A DNA stretch of 27,658 nucleotides. Origin: JAFECT01 sp964432415 (lineage in GTDB: Bacteria > Pseudomonadota > Alphaproteobacteria > Caulobacterales > Caulobacteraceae). The translations under genes were made by a program, and so were the position numbers. The stretch is taken from assembly GCA_964432415.1 (NCBI GenBank), contig CAYSNW010000056.1, forward strand, positions 1 through 27,658, given 5' to 3'. This document shows positions 1 to 7,203 of the stretch, in pieces. The notes under the pieces are model-generated. The model had not been told where the DNA came from, searched no databases, and saw only the letters and a list, made by a program, of their open reading frames with translations. Positions within the stretch are counted from its first letter, which is position 1; the number at the start of each line of letters is the position of its first letter.

Positions 1-1069
1 CCTGGATGATCTCCAGGTGCAGCAGGCCCAGGAACCCGCAGCGGAAGCCGAAGCCCAGCGCCGCGGAGGTCTCCATCTCATAGGTGAAGGAGGCGTCGTT
101 CAGGCGCAGACGGCTGATCGCCGCGCGCAGGGCCTCGAAGTCGGCGGCGTCCACCGGGAACAGGCCGCAGAACACGACGGACTGCACCTCCTTGAACCCG
201 GGCAGGGCCACGGCGGTGGGCTTCTTCTCGTCGGTGATGGTGTCGCCGACGGCCGCGTCCGCCACCAGCTTGATCTGGCCGGTGAAATAGCCGACCTCGC
301 CGGGGCCGAGGCTCTCGACCGGGGTGGCCTTGGGGCCGAAGACGCCGACCGTGTCGACCTTATAGCTGGCGCCGGTCTGCATCATCTTGATGATCTGGCC
401 GGCTTTCAGCCGCCCGTCGATCACCCGGATCAGCACCACAACGCCGAGGTAGACGTCGTACCAGGCGTCCACCAGCAGGGCCTTCAGGGGCGCGGCCTCC
501 TCACCCTTGGGGGGCGGCAGGCGGGTGACGATGGCCTCCAGCACGTCCTCGATGCCCAGGCCCGACTTGGCCGAGCACAACACCGCGTCCGAGGCGTCCA
601 GGCCGATGACGTCCTCGATCTGCTGGCGCACCCGTTCGGGCTCGGCCGCCGGCAGGTCGATCTTGTTCAGGACCGGGACGATCTCGTGATTGTTCTCGAT
701 GGCCTTGTAGACGTTGGCGAGCGTCTGGGCCTCCACGCCCTGGGAGGCGTCCACCACCAGGATCGAGCCCTCGCAGGCAGCGAGGCTGCGCGAGACCTCG
801 TAGGCGAAGTCCACGTGGCCCGGCGTGTCCATCAGGTTCAGAACGTAGTCGAGCCCGTCTTTGGCCCGATAGTTCAGCCTGACGGTCTGGGCCTTGATGG
901 TGATTCCGCGCTCGCGCTCGATCTCCATGTTGTCGAGGACCTGCTCGGTCATCTCGCGCGCGGTGAGGCCGCCGGTGGCCTGGATCAGGCGATCGGACAG
1001 GGTGGATTTGCCGTGGTCGATGTGCGCCACGATCGAGAAATTGCGGATGCGGTCCAGGGGGGTCGTCAT
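1..1069 (-). CDS. lepA: Elongation factor 4 (LepA), C-terminus beyond window
   Basis: This is a ribosome-associated translational GTPase that back-translocates or remodels stalled elongation complexes. The frame is open from the ATG at 1069 to the window edge, about 356 codons. The family is near 600 residues, so roughly the last 240 are missing. All GTPase signatures are visible: the P-loop AHIDHGKST (about residues 15-23), RGITIKAQ of switch I, DTPGHVDF (G3), NKID (G4) and a SAK-type G5. These are followed by the domain II beta-barrel and the start of the domain III segment ending in LLHLEIIQ. No clear Shine-Dalgarno precedes the ATG. The gene is divergent from eipA with about 124 bases between starts. 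Identity is very secure, because the G-domain plus GFLGLLHLEIIQ is LepA-specific rather than EF-G-like. Confidence 0.97.
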   Translation of the reverse strand, partial: MTTPLDRIRNFSIVAHIDHGKSTLSDRLIQATGGLTAREMTEQVLDNMEIERERGITIKAQTVRLNYRAKDGLDYVLNLMDTPGHVDFAYEVSRSLAACEGSILVVDASQGVEAQTLANVYKAIENNHEIVPVLNKIDLPAAEPERVRQQIEDVIGLDASDAVLCSAKSGLGIEDVLEAIVTRLPPPKGEEAAPLKALLVDAWYDVYLGVVVLIRVIDGRLKAGQIIKMMQTGASYKVDTVGVFGPKATPVESLGPGEVGYFTGQIKLVADAAVGDTITDEKKPTAVALPGFKEVQSVVFCGLFPVDAADFEALRAAISRLRLNDASFTYEMETSAALGFGFRCGFLGLLHLEIIQ

Positions 1070-1193
1070 TGTGCGCTGCGCCTAGCACGCGCGGGGGATA
1101 GCGCCAAGGTGAGGCGGGGACGCGGGCAGCCCCAAAACCGCCCGTATCCGTGGCACATTGTGCTCCGTGATTCGCCGTTCAGGAGAGAGACCC

Positions 1194-1775
1194 ATGCGCC
1201 GCCGCTCGCTGATCCTCACCGGCCTCGCCGCCGCCGCCCTGCCGCTGAGCGCCCACGCCGAGGAGAGCAAGCCGGGCGGCCGGCCCCGCGGCTACGAAAA
1301 GGACGAGGTGCTGCGCGCCGGCTCCGACTTCCTGGGCGTGACCGCCGAGGCCCTGGGCGGGGCCATCGAGCACATCTTCAAGGACAACAGCGGCCGCCCC
1401 ACCGCCTACATCGCCGGCACCGAGGGCGCAGGCGCGGTGGGCGTGGGCCTGCGCTACGGCAAGGGCCTGCTCTACATGAAGGGCGAGAAGGAGCCGACCC
1501 GCATCTACTGGCAGGGCCCCTCGGTCGGCTGGGACCTGGGCGGCAACGGCGCCCGGGTCTTCACCCTCTGCTACGGCCTGGAACGCCCGGAGCAGATCTT
1601 CCAGCGCTTCCCGGGCGTGGAGGGCTCCGCCTATGCGGTGGGCGGCGTCGGGGTGAACTACCAGCGCGCCGACGACATCACCCTCGCCCCCATCCGCGCC
1701 GGCGTGGGCCTGAGGCTCGGCGCCAACGTGGGCTACCTCTCCTACAGCCGCAAACGGCACCTCATTCCGCTGTAG
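1194..1775 (+). CDS. eipA: Periplasmic DUF1134 protein, EipA-like envelope integrity factor
   Basis: The product is 193 residues. The ATG at 1194 is chosen over an upstream TTG because AGGAGAGAG lies 4-5 bases before it and the N-terminus then forms an export signal (MRRRSLILTGLAAAALPLSAHA, with a twin-arginine-like RR). The mature part carries the DUF1134 pattern: a DEVLRAGSDFLG opening, GRPTAYIAG, GVGLRYGKGLLYMKG, WQGPSVGWDLGGNGAR, GVEGSAYAVGGVGVNY and a closing GVGLRLGANVGYLSY. In Brucella this family (EipA) is a periplasmic protein needed for envelope stress resistance; the role here is inferred from family membership. No CtrA-type TTAA-N7-TTAA site was found in the short upstream region. 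Export and family are confident; function is moderate. Confidence 0.88.
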   Translation: MRRRSLILTGLAAAALPLSAHAEESKPGGRPRGYEKDEVLRAGSDFLGVTAEALGGAIEHIFKDNSGRPTAYIAGTEGAGAVGVGLRYGKGLLYMKGEKEPTRIYWQGPSVGWDLGGNGARVFTLCYGLERPEQIFQRFPGVEGSAYAVGGVGVNYQRADDITLAPIRAGVGLRLGANVGYLSYSRKRHLIPL

Positions 1776-1780
1776 GGCCA

Positions 1781-2205
1781 ATTCCTCCCCTTAAGGGGAG
1801 GGGGGTGATGAGTGGCCGGTCCTCTGGACCGGCATAGGATCGACAACGATTTGTCGATCCTCGCGAAGAACGCCTTGGCCTTCGGCCAAGGCTGGGACGA
1901 AGTTTGGTGGAGGGGCCTGCGCCAAATGCAGACCCCGACGCCAACCCCCGGGGTAGCGGCTCACGAGCACCAACCTTCAACGCCGGGCGCCCGGGCGCGC
2001 GCAGCGCGCAATCGTCTGTGTGGTCTGTGTGGTCTGTGGACCAACTTCTTCAGTTCAGCCGCCGCCGACGTTCGAAGGATTTTCCACAGACCACACAGAC
2101 CACACAGACAAGAAGGAATGCGCTTCGCGCGGAGGCCGGGGTCTTCATCGGGCCAAGGCCCCTCCACCGCCTTCGGCGGTCCCCCTCCCCTGAAGGGGAG
2201 GAATT
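1781..2205. repeat. Composite hairpin-rich intergenic repeat, long copy
   Basis: This fills most of the 492-base gap between eipA and the MAPEG gene and has no credible coding content. Its ends are inverted: an 18-base perfect palindrome at 1784-1801 and its near copy at 2184-2202. Inside are perfect hairpins with 3-4 base loops: 1815-1833 (8-bp stem), 1836-1861 (11-bp stem), 1873-1891 (8-bp stem) and 2166-2180 (6-bp stem). A nested 27-base inverted repeat occupies 2014-2109. The inner segments GAAGTTTGGTGGAGGGGCCT (around 1899-1918) and GGCCCCTCCACC (around 2157-2167) recur in the shorter copy at 23330-23467. It looks like the same family of dispersed non-autonomous palindromic element with extra modules inserted. 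Confidence 0.8.
2014..2109. repeat. Perfect 27-base inverted repeat made of 9-base tandem units
   Basis: Arms at 2014-2040 and 2083-2109 are exact reverse complements over 27 bases, separated by a 42-base spacer. Each arm is itself three tandem copies of a 9-base word (TCTGTGTGG on the left arm, CCACACAGA on the right). The base composition differs from the CCTCCCC-type palindromes around it, so this looks like a second repeat family nested inside the composite element. No ORF in the spacer. Confidence 0.85.
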
Positions 2206-2267
2206 AGGGTCGCCTGCTGCTACGCTTGCTGAGTCGAAGCCAATCGCATCAGGGAGGGTAAAGCGTC

Positions 2268-2660
2268 ATGTCGACCGATCTCACCTACCTCGCGTACACC
2301 GCCATGCTGACGGCGGCCCTGTGGATTCCCTACGTCGTCGCCCAGGTCAAAACCAACGGCAACCTGAAGCCCGAGAACTACCGCGACCCGACCCCGCGCC
2401 CCGTGCCGCTGTGGGGCAAGCGCGCCGACCGGACCTATCTGAACGCGGTGGAAGCCTTCGCCCCGTTCGCGGCCCTGGTGCTGATCGCCCAGGTGGCGGG
2501 CAAGTCGGATTCCATGACGGCCATGTGGGCCATGGCCTTCTTCTGGCTCCGGGTCGTGCACGCCCTCTGCTACCTGTTCGCCATCCCCTACCTGCGCACG
2601 CTCGCCTTCGTCGGCGGCTTCGTCTGCGTCGCGGGCGTCTTCTGGGAAGTGATCCACTAG
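2268..2660 (+). CDS. MAPEG-family integral membrane protein
   Basis: The product is 130 residues with about four hydrophobic membrane segments (near residues 7-25, 63-80, 85-105 and 110-128). Between TM1 and TM2 is a polar loop with NGNLKPENYRDP and the conserved R-x-x-x-NAVEAFAPFAA stretch of the MAPEG superfamily (membrane-associated proteins in eicosanoid and glutathione metabolism). The bacterial short-form members are mostly uncharacterised, so an enzymatic role such as glutathione transferase is not assured. The start is set by AGGGAGGG at 2251-2258, about ten bases before the ATG. The gene is convergent with pheT, and a bidirectional palindrome begins immediately after its stop codon. 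Length is typical of the family. Confidence 0.85.
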   Translation: MSTDLTYLAYTAMLTAALWIPYVVAQVKTNGNLKPENYRDPTPRPVPLWGKRADRTYLNAVEAFAPFAALVLIAQVAGKSDSMTAMWAMAFFWLRVVHALCYLFAIPYLRTLAFVGGFVCVAGVFWEVIH

Positions 2661-2708
2661 GAGCCTGTCATGCAAAAGTGGCCCCCACTTTTGCGCCCGG
2701 ACAGGCTC
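2661..2708. repeat. Two-tier palindrome at convergent junction, copy 1
   Basis: The outer stem 2661-2669/2700-2708 (9 bp) encloses an inner stem 2672-2680/2686-2694 (GCAAAAGTG/CACTTTTGC, 9 bp). It begins one base after the MAPEG stop and ends 11 bases before the pheT stop, so it sits exactly between two converging genes. A second copy with the same inner stem is at 20929-20973, also at a convergent junction. It probably works as a bidirectional terminator or 3' end protector, although no classical U-tract is present. Confidence 0.8.
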
Positions 2709-2719
2709 CAAACCAAAAA

Positions 2720-5107
2720 TCAGCCCCGGAGCTTGGCCCCGAGCTTCTCGGCGGCCGCCACGATCTTCGCCGACACCGCCTCGATCTCGGTGTCGGTGAG
2801 GGTCTTGTCGCGCGGCTGCAGGGTGACCTCTACCGCCACCGACTTCGAGCCCTCCGCAACGCCCGGTCCGGCATAGACGTCGAACACCCGTGCGCCCGTG
2901 ATCAGCGCCTTGTCGGCGCCGGCCACCGCGCGCACCAGATCGCCCGCGGGCTTGGCGGCATCCATCACGAAGGCGAAGTCGCGGCTCAGCGGCATCAGGG
3001 GCGAGAGGCTGAGCGCAGGCTTCGTCTTGGTCGCCTTCTTCTTCGGCTCCGGCAGGGCGTCCAACACCAGCTCGAAGCCGTAGAGCGGCCCGTCCACGTC
3101 CATGGCCTTGAGCACCGAGGGGTGCAGTTCGCCGAACTCGGCCATCACCTGCTTGGGGCCGAGCTGCACCCGCGCCGAACGGCCCGGATGCCACCAGCCG
3201 GCTGCCGACCCCTGTGCGATCTGCAGCGAGCCCGTGGGCGCGCCCAGGTCGTCGAGCAGGGCGAACAGGTCGCTCTTCAGCTGGAACAGGGGATCGTCGC
3301 TCTGGCCGTCCCAGCGCCGCGGCGGATGGGCCGCGAGGACGGCGGTGACCGTGGTGCGCTGCTCGGTCGGGCCGTCGCCGAGATAGATCGGGCCGATCTC
3401 GTAGAGGGCCGCGTCCGCGAAGCCGCGCGCGCCGTTCCGGGCCACGGCCTCGATCAGGCCGGGCAGGGCGGAGGGCCGCATGCAGTCCAGTTCCGAGGCG
3501 ATCGGATTGTCCAGCACCAGCCGCTCGTCGCCGCCGCCGAACAGCTGCGCGTTGGCGCGCGAGGTGAAGGACCAGGTCACGGCCTCCTTCCAGCCCCAGG
3601 CCGCCATGGCGCGCCGCGCATTGCGCACCCGCACCTGGAGCGGATTGAGCACGCTGGAGGACTTGGTCCCCATCGCGGGCAGGGGCGTGGAGGGCAGGGC
3701 GCCGTAGCCGGCGATGCGCGCCACCTCCTCGACCAGATCGGCCTTGCCCTCGACGTCGCGGCGCCAGGAGGGGGGCGTGACACGCACGACCGCGCCCTTG
3801 CCCTCGATCGCGAAGCCGAGGCGGGTCAGGATCTCGAACGAGCCCTCGCGGCCGATCGACAGGCCCGACAGCTGGTGGACGTAGTCGGGGTCGAAGTCGA
3901 AGGCGCCCGGGTTGGCCGGAAGCGCGCCCGACAGGGTCACCTCCGACGGCTCGCCGCCGCAAAGCTCCAGGATCAGCTTCGTGGCCAGCTCGATCCCCGG
4001 AACCACGAAGCCCGGATCGACGCCGCGGGCGAAGCGGTAGCCCGCGTCCGAATTGATGCCGGTGTCGCGCACGGTCTGGGCCGTACGGATCGGATCGAAC
4101 CAGGCGCACTCGACCAGCACGTCGGTGGTGGTCTCCGAACAGCCGGTGGTCTCGCCGCCCATGACGCCGCCCAGGCCGATGGCGCCGGAGCCGTCGGCGA
4201 TGACGCACATCTCGGGACCGATGTCGTAGGTCTTGCCGTCCAGCGCCAGGAAGCTCTCGCCCTCGCGCCCCAGCCGCGCCTCGACGAAGCCGCCGGCAAG
4301 CTTTGCGACGTCATAGACGTGTAGCGGCCGCGCCTGGTCGTAGGACATCAGGTTGGTGACATCGACCAGGGCCGAGATGGGCCGAAGCCCGATGGCCTTC
4401 AGCCGGTCCTGCAGCCACTGGGGCGAGGGGTCGTTCTTGACGCCCCGGATCAGCCGCCCGGCGAAGGCGGGGCAGGCGTCTGGCGCTGTGATCCGGATAT
4501 CGACCGGGTTCTTGAAGCTCCCGGGGACCGGCTCGACCGGCCGGTCCTTCAGCCGCCCGAGGCCGGTGGCCGAAAGATCCCGCGCGATGCCGGCCACCCC
4601 CAGCCAGTCGGGCCGGTTGGGGGTCACCTCGAAGTCGATCACCGGCTCGGAGGCGAACACCTTGGCCGCCGGCGTGCCGACCGCGAGGGTGTCGTCCAGT
4701 TCCAGGATGCCGTCCGATTCCGCCGACAGCTCCAGCTCCGCGGCGGAGCACAGCATGCCGTTGGAGACCACCCCGCGCACGGGCCTGGCCTCCAGCGTGA
4801 TGCCGGAGCCGGGGATGTAGGCGCCCAGCGGCGCATAGATGGTGACAAGGCCCGGCCGGGCGTTGGGCGCGCCGCAGACGATCTCCTTGCGCCCGTCGAC
4901 GGTGTCGACCTGGCAGACGCGCAGGCGGTCGGCGTTGGGGTGCTGCACGGCCTCGACGATTTTCGCCACCGTGAAGACGCCGAGCTTTGAGCCCGTGTCG
5001 ATGACCTCCTCGACCTCGAGCCCGGCCATGGTCATGGCCTCGGCGACCTCATCGATGGAGGCCCCGGTTTCGAGATGGTCCTTGAGCCAGGAGAGGGTGA
5101 ATTTCAT
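2720..5107 (-). CDS. pheT: Phenylalanine--tRNA ligase beta subunit
   Basis: The product is 795 residues, the full length for the bacterial beta chain. Domains in order: N-terminal helix and tRNA-binding EMAP-II-like OB fold (about residues 39-150, with HPNADRLRVCQV and CGAPNARPG); B3/4 editing domain (about 210-380, including SALVDVTNLMSYDQ, typical of the Phe/Tyr proofreading pocket); B5 domain (about 400-470); catalytic-like core (about 485-690); and C-terminal FDX-ACB anticodon-binding domain (about 700-795, PLSRDFAFV). It pairs with PheS as an alpha2beta2 enzyme charging tRNA-Phe. It lies 202 bases downstream of pheS, an unusually long gap for this pair and one occupied by an inverted repeat. 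No strong Shine-Dalgarno precedes the ATG. Confidence 0.98.
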   Translation of the reverse strand: MKFTLSWLKDHLETGASIDEVAEAMTMAGLEVEEVIDTGSKLGVFTVAKIVEAVQHPNADRLRVCQVDTVDGRKEIVCGAPNARPGLVTIYAPLGAYIPGSGITLEARPVRGVVSNGMLCSAAELELSAESDGILELDDTLAVGTPAAKVFASEPVIDFEVTPNRPDWLGVAGIARDLSATGLGRLKDRPVEPVPGSFKNPVDIRITAPDACPAFAGRLIRGVKNDPSPQWLQDRLKAIGLRPISALVDVTNLMSYDQARPLHVYDVAKLAGGFVEARLGREGESFLALDGKTYDIGPEMCVIADGSGAIGLGGVMGGETTGCSETTTDVLVECAWFDPIRTAQTVRDTGINSDAGYRFARGVDPGFVVPGIELATKLILELCGGEPSEVTLSGALPANPGAFDFDPDYVHQLSGLSIGREGSFEILTRLGFAIEGKGAVVRVTPPSWRRDVEGKADLVEEVARIAGYGALPSTPLPAMGTKSSSVLNPLQVRVRNARRAMAAWGWKEAVTWSFTSRANAQLFGGGDERLVLDNPIASELDCMRPSALPGLIEAVARNGARGFADAALYEIGPIYLGDGPTEQRTTVTAVLAAHPPRRWDGQSDDPLFQLKSDLFALLDDLGAPTGSLQIAQGSAAGWWHPGRSARVQLGPKQVMAEFGELHPSVLKAMDVDGPLYGFELVLDALPEPKKKATKTKPALSLSPLMPLSRDFAFVMDAAKPAGDLVRAVAGADKALITGARVFDVYAGPGVAEGSKSVAVEVTLQPRDKTLTDTEIEAVSAKIVAAAEKLGAKLRG

Positions 5108-5131
5108 CGAACCAATCCAATTTCTTTGTCC

Positions 5132-5286
5132 GTCATCCTCGGAGCGGAGCGCCGCGCAGCGGCGCGCAGACCCGAGGACCCAACAGCTCCCGCCCTCAAA
5201 GCTGCAGAGCGAAAGGGCGCCCAGCTTCCAGCAAGATTCGCTGTTGGGTCCTCGGGTTCTTCGCTGCGCGAAGCCCCGAGGATGAC
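5132..5286. repeat. Long inverted repeat between pheS and pheT
   Basis: The outer arms GTCATCCTCGG (5132-5142) and CCGAGGATGAC (5276-5286) are exact complements. The inner arms around ACCCGAGGACCCAACAGC (5170-5177 at its inner end) and GCTGTTGGGTCCTCGGGT (5240-5257) are also complementary. Local CG-rich hairpins (GCCGCGCAGCGGC type) lie inside each half. The pattern with GTCATCCTCGG and GACCCAACAG is a familiar dispersed intergenic repeat in Caulobacter-like genomes. Both flanking genes read on the minus strand, so the element is transcribed inside the pheST unit. Confidence 0.8.
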
Positions 5287-5309
5287 GACCGGGGGAAGGG
5301 GGTGGGCCA

Positions 5310-6383
5310 TCAGCTCAACCCGCTCGCCGGGTTCGGCGCCTGCCAGGCGGAGAACCCGTAGTGATCGAGCCAGCGCACGTCGCCGGCGAAGGTGTCCCTC
5401 AAGTCCGGCATGCCGTACTTCAGCATGGCCAGGCGGTCGACGCCGAGGCCGAAGGCGAAGCCCTGGTACTCGTCCGGATCGATGCCGCACTGGCGCAGCA
5501 CGTTGGGATGCACCATCCCGCAGCCCAGGATCTCCAGCCAGTCCGAGCCCTGGCCGATCCTGATCTCACCGCCGGAGCGGTCGCAGCCGACATCCATCTC
5601 CGCCGAAGGCTCGGTGAAGGGGAAGTGGTGGGGCCGAAAGCGAGTGGTGACCACGTCGGTCTCGAAATAGCGGCCGATGAAGGTCTCGAGCGTCCACTTC
5701 AGATGGCCCATGTGGATGCCCCGGTCGATGACCAGGCCCTCCAGCTGGTGGAACATCGGCGTGTGGGTCTGGTCCGAGTCGCAGCGGAACACCCGGCCCG
5801 GGGCGATGATCCGGATCGGGGGCTTTTGCGACTGCATGGTGCGGACCTGCACCGGGCTGGTGTGGGTGCGCAGCAGCTTCCGCTCGCCGTTGGCGTCGGG
5901 CTTGAAGAAGAAGGTGTCGTGCATCTCCCGCGCCGGGTGCTTCGGGGGAAAGTTCAGCGCGGTGAAATTGTGCCAGTCGTCCTCGATGTCGGGGCCTTCC
6001 GCCACCGCGAAGCCCATCTCGGCGAAGACCGCGATCAGCTCGTCCATGGCCTGCAGCGTCGGATGCACCGCCCCCTTGCGCCGGGGCGGGGCGGGCAGGG
6101 TCAGGTCGACCCGCTCGGAAGCCAGGCGCGCGTCGAGCGCGGCTCCCTCCAACTCCGCCTTGCGGGCGTTCAGCGCCGAGGCGACCGCGTCCCTCAGGCC
6201 ATTGATCTCCGGCCCCTTAACCTTGCGCTCCTCGGGGCTCATGGCGCCCAGGCCCTTGAGCAGGCCGGAGACGGTCCCCTGCTTGCCCAGCGCCGCGACG
6301 CGGAGGTTTTCGAGCGTGGCGAGGTCGGTGCTGTCGGCGACGGCGGCCAGGAGGTCGGCCTGAAGTTTGGCGAGATCGGTCAT
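5310..6383 (-). CDS. pheS: Phenylalanine--tRNA ligase alpha subunit
   Basis: The product is 357 residues, the usual size. An N-terminal coiled-coil tRNA-binding arm (about residues 1-100) is followed by the class II catalytic core. Visible hallmarks are HPTLQAMDELIAVFAEMGF, motif 2 with HTSPVQVRTM and RVFRCDSDQTHTPMFHQLEG, and motif 3 with FGLGVDRLAMLKYGMPDLR near the C-terminus. It forms the Phe-adenylate and transfers it to tRNA-Phe together with PheT. The ATG at 6383 has no purine-rich Shine-Dalgarno; the bases before it read pyrimidine-rich (ACCTCCC). The gene lies 88 bases after rplT, with a terminator-like hairpin between, recalling the attenuated rplT-pheS junction of enterobacteria, though no Phe-rich leader peptide is seen. 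Confidence 0.98.
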   Translation of the reverse strand: MTDLAKLQADLLAAVADSTDLATLENLRVAALGKQGTVSGLLKGLGAMSPEERKVKGPEINGLRDAVASALNARKAELEGAALDARLASERVDLTLPAPPRRKGAVHPTLQAMDELIAVFAEMGFAVAEGPDIEDDWHNFTALNFPPKHPAREMHDTFFFKPDANGERKLLRTHTSPVQVRTMQSQKPPIRIIAPGRVFRCDSDQTHTPMFHQLEGLVIDRGIHMGHLKWTLETFIGRYFETDVVTTRFRPHHFPFTEPSAEMDVGCDRSGGEIRIGQGSDWLEILGCGMVHPNVLRQCGIDPDEYQGFAFGLGVDRLAMLKYGMPDLRDTFAGDVRWLDHYGFSAWQAPNPASGLS

Positions 6384-6410
6384 GGGAGGTTCGTTTAGTG
6401 GAGTGGGCCG

Positions 6411-6447
6411 GAAACGAAAACGCCCTCCCCGCGGACGGGAAGGGCGC
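6411..6447 (-). terminator. Intrinsic terminator or attenuator after rplT
   Basis: On the minus strand a stem of about 11 pairs (CGCCCTTCCCG with CGGGGAGGGCG, one G-U pair, 3-4 base loop; plus-strand 6421-6446) is followed by GTTTTCGTTT. It lies 25 bases past the rplT stop and 37 bases before the pheS ATG. It could end the rpmI-rplT transcript or partly attenuate read-through into pheS. Confidence 0.75.
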
Positions 6448-6471
6448 TTGTCGTCAGCGATGAGCCGAGTG

Positions 6472-6831
6472 TCAGGCCGCGAGCGCCGCGCGGACCTTGT
6501 CGGCGATGGCCTTAAACGCGGCCGGATCGGCGCCGGCCACGTCGGCCAGCACCTTGCGGTCCATCTCCACGCCGGCCAGGTCGAGGCCGTGGATGAACTG
6601 CGAGTAGGTGAAGCCTTCCAGACGGGCGGCGGCGTTGATGCGCTGGATCCACAGGGCGCGGAAGTTGCGCTTGCGCACGCGCCGGTCGCGGTAGGCGTAC
6701 TGGCCGGCCTTGTCGACGGCGGCCTTGGCGGTGCGGATGGTGTTCTTGCGGCGGCCGTAGAAACCCTTGGCCTGCTTGAGAACTTTCTTGTGACGGGCGT
6801 GGGAGACGACGCCCCTTTTGACGCGAGCCAT
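6472..6831 (-). CDS. rplT: 50S ribosomal protein L20
   Basis: The product is 119 residues, the standard size. The N-terminal extension is basic with MARVKRGVVSHARHKKVLK and GFYGRRKNTIRTAK, followed by AYRDRRVRKRNFRALWIQRINAA and the globular C-terminal part (YSQFIHGLDLAGVEMDRKVLADVA). It binds 23S rRNA early in large-subunit assembly. The gene is 29 bases downstream of rpmI, as in nearly all bacteria, and in many species L20 autoregulates this operon at the leader. Identity is certain from sequence and context. Confidence 0.99.
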   Translation of the reverse strand: MARVKRGVVSHARHKKVLKQAKGFYGRRKNTIRTAKAAVDKAGQYAYRDRRVRKRNFRALWIQRINAAARLEGFTYSQFIHGLDLAGVEMDRKVLADVAGADPAAFKAIADKVRAALAA

Positions 6832-6860
6832 TCTAATTCACCTCGATCTTGAGCGGCCGA

Positions 6861-7067
6861 TCAGCCGCTGTAGGGCATGTAGGATTTGACGATCCGCGTA
6901 TCGGCGTCCGAGAGGGTCTCGGTGCCGCGGTTCTGGCGGATGTATTTGCTGTTGTGGCTGATCAAGCGGTGCCGCTTGCCTGCCACGCCGGCCTTGATCT
7001 TGCCCGTCGCGGTGAATTTGAAGCGCTTCTTGGCGCCCGATTTAGTCTTCAGCTTGTACTTCGCCAT
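6861..7067 (-). CDS. rpmI: 50S ribosomal protein L35
   Basis: The product is 68 residues. The start is set at 7067 (MAKYKLKTKSGAKKRF), not at an upstream in-frame codon that would add 20 residues without ribosomal character. The L35 pattern KTKSGAKKRFKFTATGKIK, AGKRHRLISHNSK and the short acidic/hydrophobic tail are complete. It is the first gene of the rpmI-rplT pair. infC, the usual upstream partner, is absent; an MFS transporter gene lies there instead. A long hairpin (7108-7141) in the leader may matter for expression. Confidence 0.98.
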   Translation of the reverse strand: MAKYKLKTKSGAKKRFKFTATGKIKAGVAGKRHRLISHNSKYIRQNRGTETLSDADTRIVKSYMPYSG

Positions 7068-7107
7068 TTCGCTGCGGGGCGGACCCCGTCCTTCTGGATA
7101 GCATTTA

Positions 7108-7141
7108 GAGCCGCCCAGGCATGGCAATGGCCTGGCGGCTC
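7108..7141 (-). promoter_or_regulatory. Long hairpin in rpmI leader
   Basis: About 12 base pairs (GAGCCGCC-AGGC with GCCT-GGGCGGCTC, one bulged base) lie 40 bases upstream of the rpmI ATG and 63 bases downstream of the MFS stop. The minus-strand sequence after it is TAAATGC, not a U-tract, so it is ambiguous between a terminator of the MFS gene and an L20/L35 leader structure. Confidence 0.45.
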
Positions 7142-7203
7142 ACAAGAGCGCGCGTTCCTACAGGAACAGGCGGGGTGGCGCAAGCAATTGAGTCGGCGCG
7201 GAG

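Noticed and set aside
17..1837. Long plus-strand open frame of about 600 codons over lepA and eipA
   Set aside because: It is antisense to the well-conserved lepA and out of frame with eipA; low-complexity Gly/Arg/Asp/Val composition is typical of a GC-rich shadow frame.
2014..2109. CRISPR-like array from the repeated 9-base units
   Set aside because: The units are tandem without spacers, only three per arm, and form an inverted pair; there are no cas genes in the window.
1904..4324. About 800-codon plus-strand open frame over pheT
   Set aside because: It runs through the repeat element, the MAPEG gene and the antisense of pheT; composition is that of a shadow frame and no family is recognisable.
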